Source: Candidatus Parvarchaeota archaeon UBA446 (GTDB lineage Archaea > Nanobdellota > Nanobdellia > Parvarchaeales > Parvarchaeaceae). From it: a stretch of 21,091 bases of DNA. The translations under genes were made by a program, and so were the position numbers. The DNA is taken from positions 1 to 21,091 of the forward strand of contig DARG01000011.1 in NCBI GenBank assembly GCA_002503215.1. The letters are read 5' to 3'. The notes beneath the pieces are model-generated. The model worked only from the letters and a program-made list of their open reading frames with translations. It made no database searches and was not told where the DNA came from. Shown here one piece after another: positions 6,231 to 13,116 of this stretch; within the stretch, counting starts at the first letter, position 1, and every line of letters starts with the position of its first letter.

Positions 6231-6689
6231 TTAGCTAGTGTAGTTATAAGTTGAATTAGACGCCAACACATTGAAGCCTAGAAGATTTGAATATGCTTTT
6301 AATTTTATTACTCCTGGTTTTAAGTTCTTTACTATGACTACGGAAAACTTCGCGGGACCTATGGCCGTACCATTGTTTAATATGGTAAGGGATTTATTGT
6401 TCAATGATGCTGTAAAACCATCTATGGAAACCAAGTCGGCATTAAATATTATTATATCGCTGGTATTATCCACTCCTGGAGTTACTCCAACTATATTTGG
6501 CCCGAAATTAACGGGTAGACTATATCCCGGAAGGCCTATTATAGGAGTTGCATGAAATATAAGAGCACTGCCTATAACGATTGCTATTATAACTACTATG
6601 CCTTCAAGTGCTGGTTTTAGAATGCGTATGAAAGTGATTATGGCTACAACTATTACAATTATACCTGCAATAAGCTCTACATCAACCAT
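6231..6689 (-). CDS. Membrane-anchored surface protein, unknown function
   Basis: A 152-residue protein. Residues about 5-50 are strongly hydrophobic (two adjacent spans, or one long span plus a short one, broken by RILKPALEG). The rest is a beta-rich, Asn/Ser/Thr-rich domain with N-x-S/T sites (NTS, NKS, NGT, NST, NYT), as in glycosylated archaeal surface proteins. The pattern suggests a small immunoglobulin-like outer domain. No family recognised. It lies downstream of the histone-fold gene on the same strand, but a poly-T tract separates them, so it probably has its own TATA (about 6711-6724 on the minus strand). Confidence 0.6.
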   Translation of the reverse strand: MVDVELIAGIIVIVVAIITFIRILKPALEGIVVIIAIVIGSALIFHATPIIGLPGYSLPVNFGPNIVGVTPGVDNTSDIIIFNADLVSIDGFTASLNNKSLTILNNGTAIGPAKFSVVIVKNLKPGVIKLKAYSNLLGFNVLASNSTYNYTS

Positions 6690-6720
6690 GACTTAATGTA
6701 TCACCAAAGGAATAAAAACT

Positions 6721-6743
6721 TTAAAAAAATAAAAAAAATAAAG
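6721..6743 (-). terminator. Poly-T terminator after histone-fold gene
   Basis: Reading the minus strand, the gene ending at 6749 is followed by T-rich runs of 8 and 7 consecutive T. Such tracts end transcription in archaea without a hairpin. The same bases contribute to the promoter of the next gene. Confidence 0.6.
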
Positions 6744-6748
6744 ACTAT

Positions 6749-6928
6749 TTAGAAGTCGTGTGCTCTGAGGGTTTTTCTGCCGTCAGACTTGGCCCTTGCC
6801 ACAGCTTTGGCTATTACTTCCTTGACAAACTTGTCAAGACCCTCAATGGTGTCATCAGGGCATCTCATGTCCTTTCCGACTTTTTTGACTTCTTCTTTTA
6901 CTGAACTTTTTCTTACGAAATCTGCCAT
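6749..6928 (-). CDS. Histone-fold protein lacking helix alpha3 (59 aa)
   Basis: A 59-residue protein. It reads as a histone fold: a short helix SSVKEEVKKVG (about 8-18), a loop, a long helix from about 25 to 49 ending AKAVARAKSDG, and the conserved DNA-contacting loop GRKTLRAHDF (50-59), equivalent to 'GRKTIxxxDI' of archaeal histones. The protein then stops, so helix alpha3 is missing. Short archaeal histones of this type (DUF1931-like, alpha3-truncated) are known and are thought to assemble differently from nucleosomal HMf histones. A strong Shine-Dalgarno GGAGGT (6932-6937) fixes the start, and a TATA element (6963-6977) lies upstream. The gene looks more GC-rich by eye than its neighbours, as expected for high expression. 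No classical histone is present in the window. Confidence 0.82.
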   Translation of the reverse strand: MADFVRKSSVKEEVKKVGKDMRCPDDTIEGLDKFVKEVIAKAVARAKSDGRKTLRAHDF

Positions 6929-6931
6929 TGT

Positions 6932-6937
6932 ACCTCC
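6932..6937 (-). promoter_or_regulatory. Shine-Dalgarno GGAGGT of histone-fold gene
   Basis: GGAGGT lies three bases before the ATG on the minus strand. It is one of few strong ribosome-binding sites in a window dominated by leaderless genes, and it decides the start of this short gene. It sits in a 13-nt string, ATAATTGGAGGTA, shared with the L7Ae leader. Confidence 0.75.
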
Positions 6938-6962
6938 AATTATACATTATTTAAGCACGTGA

Positions 6963-6977
6963 CGCTTTAAAAAGCTG
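6963..6977 (-). promoter_or_regulatory. Strong-type TATA promoter of histone-fold gene
   Basis: Minus strand CAGCTTTTTAAAGCG. The 12-nt core AGCTTTTTAAAG is identical to that in the 5S rRNA promoter at 21063-21074. It predicts transcription from about 6942, giving a short leader with the GGAGGT site. Confidence 0.6.
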
Positions 6978-7020
6978 TTTATACTCAAAATATATGAAAT
7001 TATAGCATTATATATAAAAT

Positions 7021-8703
7021 ATGGTAAATGTAGACGACGTTAAAAAAGCTGCGATAAGGAATGCTTTTACACATGGCGGTAAAGCTAGGGCTTCTTCTGT
7101 AATATCCGAAATGCTTGGAAAAGACAGAAATTTAGTCAAAGAAATGCAAGAACTGAAGAATTTAGCAGATAAAGCGGTGGAAGAGATAAATTCGCTGCCA
7201 TTGGAAAAAATAAATGATCTTGCCAAAGAACTTGGAATTATCGAAATTAAAGAAAAAGAAAAAAAAGAATTAAGACCTCTTCCAAACGTAGATAAAGGAG
7301 TTGTGTTAAGATTGCCGCCGGAACCTTCTGGGTACATGCACTGGGGACATGCTCTTTCTTTCATGATTAATTATCTTTATAAAGAGATGTATGGTGGAAA
7401 ATTATGGCTAAGATTTGAAGATACAAACCCTGAATTGGTAAGGGATGAATTCGTAAAAAACTTTGAAGAAGGAATATCTTGGCTAGGAATAAAATACGAT
7501 CAAAAAAAATTTGTAAGTGATGACATGCCGGTCATATACGAATTTGCAGAGAAGCTTATAAAAAGTGGAGATATGTATGCTTGCCTTTGTTCTTCCGAAG
7601 AAATAAAAGAAAACAGAGAAACGGAAAAGGAATGCATACATAGGAATCAAAACGTTGATGAAAACCTCAGACTTTGGAATGAGTCTAAATCTGGAAAATT
7701 CAAGAACGGAGAGATTACCTTCCGATTAAAAGGAAATATGCAAAGTAAAGATGCAGCGCTCAGAGATCCTAACCTAATGCGTATAATTGAGACAAAATAC
7801 AAACCTTACTATATCTGGCCCCTTTATGACTTCACAAGCGTAATAGAAGATGAACTATGCGGTATAACACACATACTTAGAAGCAACGAATTTAAAGTAA
7901 CATTACAAAGTGCTTTAAGAAAAGTTTTAGGATTCAAAGAACCGAATATTATACAATTCAGTAGATTCAATTTTAGCGGTACGCTTACTTCAAAAAGAAA
8001 AGTAAGGGAATTGATAAAAGAAGGTTACATAAAAGATTGGGATGACATAAGACTTGCTACGATAAGTTCAATGCGAAGACGGGGCATAAGACCGGAAGCG
8101 ATAAAAAAATTCCTTATTGATGTTGGGTACTCTTCTTCGGAACATGAATATAATATTGACATGCTGCTTACGTTCAATAGAAGGATAATTGACAAAGATT
8201 CAAAAAGGTTATTCTTTGTTCCAAATCCCATAAAACTTATAGTTATAAATGCTCCCGCAGTTAATGCAAAACTACAATTCCATCCCTCTAATGAACTAGG
8301 ATTTAGAGAAGTAAATACAAATGGAACATTTTTCGTAGATAATGACGACTTTTCCACAATAAATCCGGGAGATACGTTAAGATTAAAAGAATTATACAGT
8401 GTAGAGGTTGTTAAAAAAGAGAATGAAGTCATAACTTGTAAAATTAAAAGCTTGGAACACATAGAAGGTGAAAAGATAATACAGTGGGTAACTGAAGAAA
8501 ACGTACCAATAACAATTACTAAAGTTGGTAATCTTGTAGACGAGGAAGAAAAGTTCAATCCAGACAGTCTTACCGAAATTAAAGGCATGGCCGAAAAAGC
8601 AGTTAATGACATTGAAAACGACCAAATAGTACAGTTTGAAAGATTTGGTTTCTGCAGGATGGATGACAAAGAGAAAGGGAAGATGATATTTGTAAGCAAA
8701 TAA
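7021..8703 (+). CDS. gltX: Glutamyl-tRNA synthetase (archaeal type)
   Basis: A 560-residue class I aminoacyl-tRNA synthetase that charges tRNA-Glu. The N-terminal 90 residues are the helical extension of archaeal/eukaryotic GluRS (KKAAIRNAFTHGGKA). The catalytic domain follows with PPEPSGYMHWGHA (99-111), where HWGH is a variant of the HIGH motif, and a KMSKS-equivalent TSKRK near residue 330. The last ~170 residues form the beta-barrel anticodon domain seen in archaeal GluRS/GlnRS rather than the helical domain of bacterial GluRS. Length is normal for archaea. An archaeal type usually also charges tRNA-Gln for GatDE-dependent amidation; this cannot be checked here. AT-rich TATA-like sequence (about 6990-7016) precedes the ATG. 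Confidence 0.95.
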   Translation: MVNVDDVKKAAIRNAFTHGGKARASSVISEMLGKDRNLVKEMQELKNLADKAVEEINSLPLEKINDLAKELGIIEIKEKEKKELRPLPNVDKGVVLRLPPEPSGYMHWGHALSFMINYLYKEMYGGKLWLRFEDTNPELVRDEFVKNFEEGISWLGIKYDQKKFVSDDMPVIYEFAEKLIKSGDMYACLCSSEEIKENRETEKECIHRNQNVDENLRLWNESKSGKFKNGEITFRLKGNMQSKDAALRDPNLMRIIETKYKPYYIWPLYDFTSVIEDELCGITHILRSNEFKVTLQSALRKVLGFKEPNIIQFSRFNFSGTLTSKRKVRELIKEGYIKDWDDIRLATISSMRRRGIRPEAIKKFLIDVGYSSSEHEYNIDMLLTFNRRIIDKDSKRLFFVPNPIKLIVINAPAVNAKLQFHPSNELGFREVNTNGTFFVDNDDFSTINPGDTLRLKELYSVEVVKKENEVITCKIKSLEHIEGEKIIQWVTEENVPITITKVGNLVDEEEKFNPDSLTEIKGMAEKAVNDIENDQIVQFERFGFCRMDDKEKGKMIFVSK

Positions 8704-8704
8704 T

Positions 8705-8718
8705 ATTTATTTATAAAT
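8705..8718 (+). promoter_or_regulatory. TATA element for HAD hydrolase gene
   Basis: ATTTATTTATAAAT begins right after the gltX stop and is centred about 25 nt before the ATG at 8738. The hydrolase can therefore be transcribed alone as a leaderless mRNA although the intergenic gap is only 34 nt. Confidence 0.5.
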
Positions 8719-8737
8719 CCTACTTTCATATACTATA

Positions 8738-9517
8738 ATGAAAAAAAGAAATGCAATAATCTGGGATCTAGATTCTACTTTAATAGATACAAATAAAGTA
8801 TTTGAAACCGCACAGAAAAACTTGATAAATAATCTTTCTACTCAACTTTTGGAATTGGGTATACACTTAGATAGCGAAGATAAGAAAGAGATGGATTTGC
8901 TAAAAAGGATAGATTATGAAGGAATAAAGATTAGAGGGCACACGGGATATGACAGTGCCACACAACTTCCATTATCATTGTTAGTAGCTTACCTAGAAAA
9001 ATCAGATTACCCTGTGGATTATAAAGCTGCATGGTTAGCCAATAAAGGACTTGAAATAGCAAAGATTGAAGGCTCTAAATATGTAAATGAATTAGAAAAA
9101 ATACCCGATAAATTCGAAGGTATAGAAGAAATTTTAGAGTCGTCTAAGGATAATTATAATATAGTATTCACTGAGTACTTTGGGGATAAAGATAAACAGT
9201 ACAAAAAAATACTAAAGAATGACCTTGAAAAATATTTTGACAATATTATAATGACCGAGAAGAAGGATAAATTTTCCATACTCTCGGCAATGGAGTACAT
9301 AAGACTGGAGAACGGAATCAAAGCAAATGAAGAGTTTCCTATAATATATATAGAAGATAGAAGTAAATATTTGGAGATGGCAAAATCGATCTATCCAAAA
9401 TGTTATACTGTAAACGTCCTATTTGGAGAAAAAGAGATATTCGGAGAAAGCTTTGCTGTTGTAGATAAAACTATAACCAGTGTAAAGGAACTAAAAAAGT
9501 TTATACAAAGCATTTAA
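8738..9517 (+). CDS. HAD-superfamily hydrolase
   Basis: A 259-residue protein. Motif I is WDLDST (9-14), with nucleophile D10 and acid/base D12. Motif II is probably the threonine at 145 (IVFTEYFGD), motif III a lysine in EKKDK (174-178), and motif IV IEDRSKYLEMA (205-215), which replaces the usual GDxxxD/GDSxxDI. The roughly 100 residues between motifs I and II form an all-helical cap. HAD enzymes of this shape dephosphorylate small molecules, but the substrate cannot be inferred; the missing glycine before motif IV is slightly unusual. It follows gltX and ends just before convergent tRNA-Tyr. Confidence 0.8.
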   Translation: MKKRNAIIWDLDSTLIDTNKVFETAQKNLINNLSTQLLELGIHLDSEDKKEMDLLKRIDYEGIKIRGHTGYDSATQLPLSLLVAYLEKSDYPVDYKAAWLANKGLEIAKIEGSKYVNELEKIPDKFEGIEEILESSKDNYNIVFTEYFGDKDKQYKKILKNDLEKYFDNIIMTEKKDKFSILSAMEYIRLENGIKANEEFPIIYIEDRSKYLEMAKSIYPKCYTVNVLFGEKEIFGESFAVVDKTITSVKELKKFIQSI

Positions 9518-9527
9518 AAAAAAGAAA

Positions 9528-9648
9528 TCCCTGCGGCCGGATTTGAACCCGCAACCTACCGGTTTCTACAGCTGAAACTCTTCATTGCACTGATAAACAG
9601 CACTTGGTAATTCTACAGCCGGTCGCTCTACCATTGGGCTACGCAGGG
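9528..9648 (-). tRNA. tRNA-Tyr (anticodon GUA) with 49-nt intron
   Basis: Minus strand. Acceptor stem CCCUGCG/CGCAGGG with the C1-G72 pair characteristic of archaeal tRNA-Tyr and discriminator A. The anticodon stem is ACCGG/CCGGU and the loop CUGUAG-A carries GUA at 34-36. A 49-nt intron separates G37 from A38, the canonical archaeal position; a central helix CUGU/GUAG with bulges AG^A and AA^A can be drawn as a relaxed bulge-helix-bulge for the splicing endonuclease. By my reading the D stem has a C12-A23 mismatch and the T stem a G51-G63 mismatch. CCA is not encoded. The intron's 3' end repeats the exon string GCTGTAGAA. Confidence 0.92.
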
Positions 9649-9695
9649 TATTAGTATTCTAAACCTGAAAGATTAATAAATCTTATGTATAAGAA

Positions 9696-9974
9696 TTAAG
9701 CTCCTACACTTTCCTTTATTATTCCGTCTATCTGTGACTTTACCGATTCGCTTATCTTTGCTAAGGTACCACCTAGGTTTCCTTCCAATTTTCTGTAATC
9801 ATCTTCACACATGTATCCATTGTATATCTGCATTCTTTGACCGAATCTCAAACCTACGTCAACAGCGAAAGATTTTACATCTGCTTCGCATAGATCTTTA
9901 GAACACACTGGACATGTTCTAGTTGCAATCTTCTGTTTACATACATCACATATTGTAACTGTAACTTTTGCCAT
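9696..9974 (-). CDS. Small cysteine-rich zinc-binding protein
   Basis: A 92-residue protein with a crowded N-terminal metal site: C9xxC12, C21xxC24, C29xxD32 and later C56xxD59. The spacing is like two small zinc knuckles, or a cross-brace such as B-box or LIM. The C-terminal third (about 60-90) is helical. No family is recognised with certainty. It could mediate protein or nucleic-acid binding; nothing in the neighbourhood (tRNA-Tyr on one side, surface proteins on the other) says more. The start is the only ATG fitting the CxxC spacing and is preceded on the minus strand by a weak GGTGA. Confidence 0.65.
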   Translation of the reverse strand: MAKVTVTICDVCKQKIATRTCPVCSKDLCEADVKSFAVDVGLRFGQRMQIYNGYMCEDDYRKLEGNLGGTLAKISESVKSQIDGIIKESVGA

Positions 9975-10060
9975 AATTCACCAGCGACATTATTAGTTCT
10001 TCCGAACAACGAAATGCCAATCGTTATTTAATAATTAGTGAACATTTAAGAATTTAAATG

Positions 10061-11347
10061 TTAAGTAAGGCTGAAATGTATAAAAACAAATGATCCTTGG
10101 ACAGCATATCCTTTAGATTCATTCGGGTAGGCTTCACGCTCTATATGTCCAATTATTACTCCAGTACTAGGTATGCTGAAACTATAATTACCAGGAGGTA
10201 CAGAAAATGCTATTGTACTACCTCCACCTGTCAAACCTATTATAGAGGATTTTGTTTGTTTATCATAAGTTACTTCCCATGATGAACCGGCAGACAGCCC
10301 GCTCTCTTCAAAAACTGTCTGGGATGTAAGAGATGAATTTAATAGCTGTTCTGGATGGGAGTTAACTATCTGCAGATCGTTTATACCAGATTGAACTCCA
10401 AGAAAAGTATATGATCCTCCATACAATCCTAAGAATGGCCTGTTATTCTGATCTGTAAGCATAAATGATGTACCTCCACAAAGTATCGGTTTGCAAATTA
10501 TACTTTCATTTTCTATTGCTCTATCGGTTACAAGAGAAGGCAGACTGGTGCATTGCTGAGACAAATATTCTTGTGAAGGATTTTTAGTTGGGACGGCACT
10601 TATATTGGTTTGATAGTAAAAAGCTCCTTTCACAGCTGGAGTTACCTGTATGGTTATGTTTGTTATATTTTCCTGACATGGAGGAACGAGAAGCAATTTT
10701 TGTAAACCTGAAACATCTGAATAAGAAAGTGAACATGTCGACAGTCCGTTAAAATAAAATTCTATATTCGAAGTGGTGTTTACATAGCTGTATGCATTGA
10801 ATGAATAACTATTAGGATTGACTTTAATCGGAGCTGTAAGCGTTATTGAAAAACTAGATGATGAGTTTACCTGAACTGCGTTTTCAGACAATTGATCACT
10901 AGACACATTTCCGGAACCGCTGATTTCATTATTGTTTGACAGATAAAAATTTATATCATTGCTAGTTGGCTCTTGAAAATAATACTGATCTCCGCTTGAT
11001 AAACCCAAAGCAGATGGGTTACTTACGTTTGCATAACACATAACATAATTTCCTGCAAGACTTGATAAAGCGGAAGACGTTGGAGAAAATATATTTGCAT
11101 TTGATTGCAGAACGGAGTTGCATGAATTTGAATCATAAAACTGAAAAACGAATAACTCTGGGGAGGAAAACTGCATGTTTGATGAGGTTTGTATGGAAGT
11201 ACAGGCAGAGCTTGTCATACTTGCAAAAGTATTGAAATCGTCTATTGACGATGGAGGAGCAAAAAATGCAGAAGCTTCGTATACTAAGAAAATTAGTATG
11301 ATTGCGATCATTATAGCCATTAATATTCCTTCTAGTAAAAGATCCAT
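10061..11347 (-). CDS. Secreted/pilin-like surface protein with GLPxGTxW-type domain
   Basis: A 428-residue protein with one N-terminal membrane span (about 5-28) and a long Ser/Asn-rich outer region with many N-x-S/T sites and paired cysteines. The middle (about 40-130) has the same order of motifs as the upstream protein: 'FQFYxxxSC', then 'NYVMCY...NPSAL'. The last ~85 residues contain 'FEESGLSAGSSWEVTY...IAFSVPPGNYSFSIPS', matching the 'FxExGLPxGTxWxVTxxG...ItFxVPNGxYxFxV' beta domain common in secreted proteins of Thermoplasmatales and related archaea. It starts one base after the stop of the 271-residue neighbour, so they form an operon. Probable cell-surface or pilus-like component; exact role unknown. 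Confidence 0.7.
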   Translation of the reverse strand: MDLLLEGILMAIMIAIILIFLVYEASAFFAPPSSIDDFNTFASMTSSACTSIQTSSNMQFSSPELFVFQFYDSNSCNSVLQSNANIFSPTSSALSSLAGNYVMCYANVSNPSALGLSSGDQYYFQEPTSNDINFYLSNNNEISGSGNVSSDQLSENAVQVNSSSSFSITLTAPIKVNPNSYSFNAYSYVNTTSNIEFYFNGLSTCSLSYSDVSGLQKLLLVPPCQENITNITIQVTPAVKGAFYYQTNISAVPTKNPSQEYLSQQCTSLPSLVTDRAIENESIICKPILCGGTSFMLTDQNNRPFLGLYGGSYTFLGVQSGINDLQIVNSHPEQLLNSSLTSQTVFEESGLSAGSSWEVTYDKQTKSSIIGLTGGGSTIAFSVPPGNYSFSIPSTGVIIGHIEREAYPNESKGYAVQGSFVFIHFSLT

Positions 11348-11348
11348 A

Positions 11349-12164
11349 TCAGTTTATTGTGAACTTACATTGCAGTTCATTTCCTCCACTATAACTACAT
11401 TCCTGTAATTTTATATAACCGGGATTTCCATAAAGAAAAGCTACGGGGTTGCTGCCGCATGCTCCTGAACAAGAAGGAGGTATGACGTTTATGAATGCTG
11501 TATTGTTATTGTACGTAAGAGGTACGCATGTCATTGTCGTTATATATGCGCCCGGCTGGCCATACCCATAATTTTTAGTTGTGGCATTGAAAAATGAAAC
11601 GCATGACTGAGCTAGAGTATTCTGTACATTCTGAGGATTCGTAAAATACGAAAGAGTCCCTGTAGAACCGTTTATTCCCGAAGCCAAAGAGCTAGTTCTT
11701 GAATTATAATTACCAGCATTTGGGAACCAGCTGGGAAAAGACGCATTATCCGAACCCGTTTTTGGAACAGTAAGCCATATTGACTGCGAACTAACTATAG
11801 CAGAAGGATTGTATGTGCCTATACATACAAAATACTTATTCGAAAGAGTCGAAGGATTAGAAGGAGAGACAAGCACGGCCTCTCTTGATAACTGATTAAT
11901 GTCACTCATACATGCGGAATTGCCATAAAACTGACTTAAAAAAGTGTACTCTGGCAAATTTGGAGAATCTGGAGGCAGTACAACCGATTGACCCGTCTGC
12001 ATTGCTGATATTGTTGTAGAAACATATAAAGAAGCAGACTCGGAAGAAGAAACTACTTTATTTGCTCCTGCAGTAATTATAAAATAGGCTATAACTGCAA
12101 TCGGGATAAGTATAATTATTGACAGTATAAACGACAAGAATTCGGTTATCCCTTTATTTTTCAT
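11349..12164 (-). CDS. Type IV pilin-like secreted protein
   Basis: A 271-residue protein. The N-terminus MKNKGITEFLSFILSII has a short basic stretch and glycine followed by a glutamate and a long hydrophobic helix (about 9-32), resembling the class III (prepilin) signals of archaeal pilins, although the glutamate position is not canonical. The outer part has 'FLSQFYGNSACMS' and 'KYFVCIGTYNPSAI' motifs shared with its downstream neighbour, further cysteines near 190-270, and several N-x-S/T sites. The two genes are one base apart. Likely a surface filament or anchored surface subunit; no pilus ATPase or peptidase is seen in the window. Confidence 0.65.
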   Translation of the reverse strand: MKNKGITEFLSFILSIIILIPIAVIAYFIITAGANKVVSSSESASLYVSTTISAMQTGQSVVLPPDSPNLPEYTFLSQFYGNSACMSDINQLSREAVLVSPSNPSTLSNKYFVCIGTYNPSAIVSSQSIWLTVPKTGSDNASFPSWFPNAGNYNSRTSSLASGINGSTGTLSYFTNPQNVQNTLAQSCVSFFNATTKNYGYGQPGAYITTMTCVPLTYNNNTAFINVIPPSCSGACGSNPVAFLYGNPGYIKLQECSYSGGNELQCKFTIN

Positions 12165-12193
12165 TTAATTGATATGAGCTAATAGAATAAATC

Positions 12194-12361
12194 TTATTTG
12201 TTCTTGTTCTTCATAGCCCATTTGAACTTTCTCGGGTCCTTTTTCATTAACATGTATTCTCTGCACCTTCTACTGCAGAAATTGTAAACTGTTCCATCGG
12301 TCTTAGCATACACTATGCCAGTTCCCTTCTTTATTTCTGAACCGCAAAAACTGCATACCAT
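12194..12361 (-). CDS. rpl24e: 50S ribosomal protein L24e
   Basis: A 55-residue protein. It starts MVCSFCGSEIKKGTGIVY and continues with NFCSRRC and KKDPRKFKWA, giving the zinc-ribbon pairs C3xxC6 and C29xxxC33 and the DPRKxKW tail of L24e. L24e binds the large subunit. It begins two bases after the rps28e stop and is the third gene of the L7Ae-S28e-L24e operon, a common archaeal arrangement. Length is usual for the minimal archaeal form. Confidence 0.95.
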   Translation of the reverse strand: MVCSFCGSEIKKGTGIVYAKTDGTVYNFCSRRCREYMLMKKDPRKFKWAMKNKNK

Positions 12362-12363
12362 AG

Positions 12364-12624
12364 CTATCTTATTTGCATTGCCTCCATTTCTGTTTCCTTT
12401 AGCATTAATATATCTCCAACTACAACCGGGCCTCGGACATTTCTTCTTATAATCTTATCCTTATCCATACCTGCAAGAACTTTGCATCTTACCTGTGTAA
12501 CCTCACCCGCTACGCCATGTCTTCCGACTATTTCTATAACTTCGGAAGGGTAAGCGTCCATATAGCGCTGTTCAGTACCTTCGGTTTTTGCATCCGTAGG
12601 TTGTTGTTTCTGTTGTTTTTTCAT
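12364..12624 (-). CDS. rps28e: 30S ribosomal protein S28e
   Basis: An 86-residue protein. The core from about residue 25 ([20 protein letters not shown]) through '[15 protein letters not shown]' (about 64-78) is the S1-like OB fold of S28e. The first ~20 residues are a Gln/Lys-rich extension ([16 protein letters not shown]) not present in the shortest archaeal versions; this start is supported by an ATGA overlap with the rpl7ae stop. S28e is in the small-subunit head near the mRNA exit. Confidence 0.95.
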   Translation of the reverse strand: MKKQQKQQPTDAKTEGTEQRYMDAYPSEVIEIVGRHGVAGEVTQVRCKVLAGMDKDKIIRRNVRGPVVVGDILMLKETEMEAMQIR

Positions 12625-12968
12625 AAGTTCTTTATCTTTCCTATAAGTTCTTCCATTGCATGAAGCTCTTCACTAGCATTAACTATCGCTATTGCAGAAG
12701 TGCCTATACTCATGCCGCATGCTTTTCCTAATTCAAGCTTACTACTTACTTCTATACATGGAACATTTTTGTCTTTAGAAAGCAAAGGTATGTGCATGGT
12801 TATTTCCTTTGGAGAAACGTCACCAGCATAAACTACTAGTTTTGCCTGACCTCTTTCGAGTACCTTCGTAACTTCATTTATTCCTTTTTTAATCGAACCG
12901 CCTTTCGATCTTATCCTCTCGATGACCGAGAAAACCTGACTATCCAATCCTTTAGCTTCATCTACCAT
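12621..12968 (-). CDS. rpl7ae: Ribosomal protein L7Ae (K-turn-binding)
   Basis: A 115-residue L7Ae/L30e/S12e-family protein. The K-turn RNA-recognition stretch '[20 protein letters not shown]' (28-47) and the following VVYAGDVSP and [13 protein letters not shown] segments are clear. In archaea this protein is a ribosomal subunit and also binds C/D and H/ACA guide RNAs and RNase P RNA. First gene of a tight operon with rps28e (4-nt overlap) and rpl24e. The leader has a strong GGAGGT ten bases before the ATG and a TATA-like CTTTATAAATAC near 13009-13020. Confidence 0.97.
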   Translation of the reverse strand: MVDEAKGLDSQVFSVIERIRSKGGSIKKGINEVTKVLERGQAKLVVYAGDVSPKEITMHIPLLSKDKNVPCIEVSSKLELGKACGMSIGTSAIAIVNASEELHAMEELIGKIKNL

Positions 12969-12978
12969 AAATCAGCTT

Positions 12979-12984
12979 ACCTCC
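12979..12984 (-). promoter_or_regulatory. Shine-Dalgarno GGAGGT of L7Ae operon
   Basis: GGAGGT on the minus strand, ten bases before the rpl7ae ATG, in the string ATAATTGGAGGTA that also occurs before the histone-fold gene. It marks this transcript as leadered, unlike most others here. Confidence 0.65.
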
Positions 12985-13077
12985 AATTATTATAGCTTTA
13001 TATGTAAACTAGTATTTATAAAGTTAACCCTGATCAAAAGACTGCAATATTTTTATAATATGTAAGATAAGGTAACT

Positions 13078-13093
13078 AAAAAAGCTTAAATAC
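13078..13093 (+). promoter_or_regulatory. BRE/TATA promoter of rps10, twin of rps13 promoter
   Basis: AAAAAAGCTTAAATAC ends 23 nt before the rps10 ATG. The same 16 bases, at the same 23-nt distance, precede rps13 on the minus strand (20905-20920). The left half serves as BRE and GCTTAAATA as TATA, giving a nearly leaderless transcript. Confidence 0.75.
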
Positions 13094-13116
13094 CCGCAAT
13101 AGTTCTTAATAAGAAT

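Noticed and set aside
8025..8729. Long antisense reading frame (234 codons) opposite gltX
   Set aside because: It lies wholly opposite a clear GluRS, its translation has no recognisable motif, and such frames arise from the codon bias of the sense gene.
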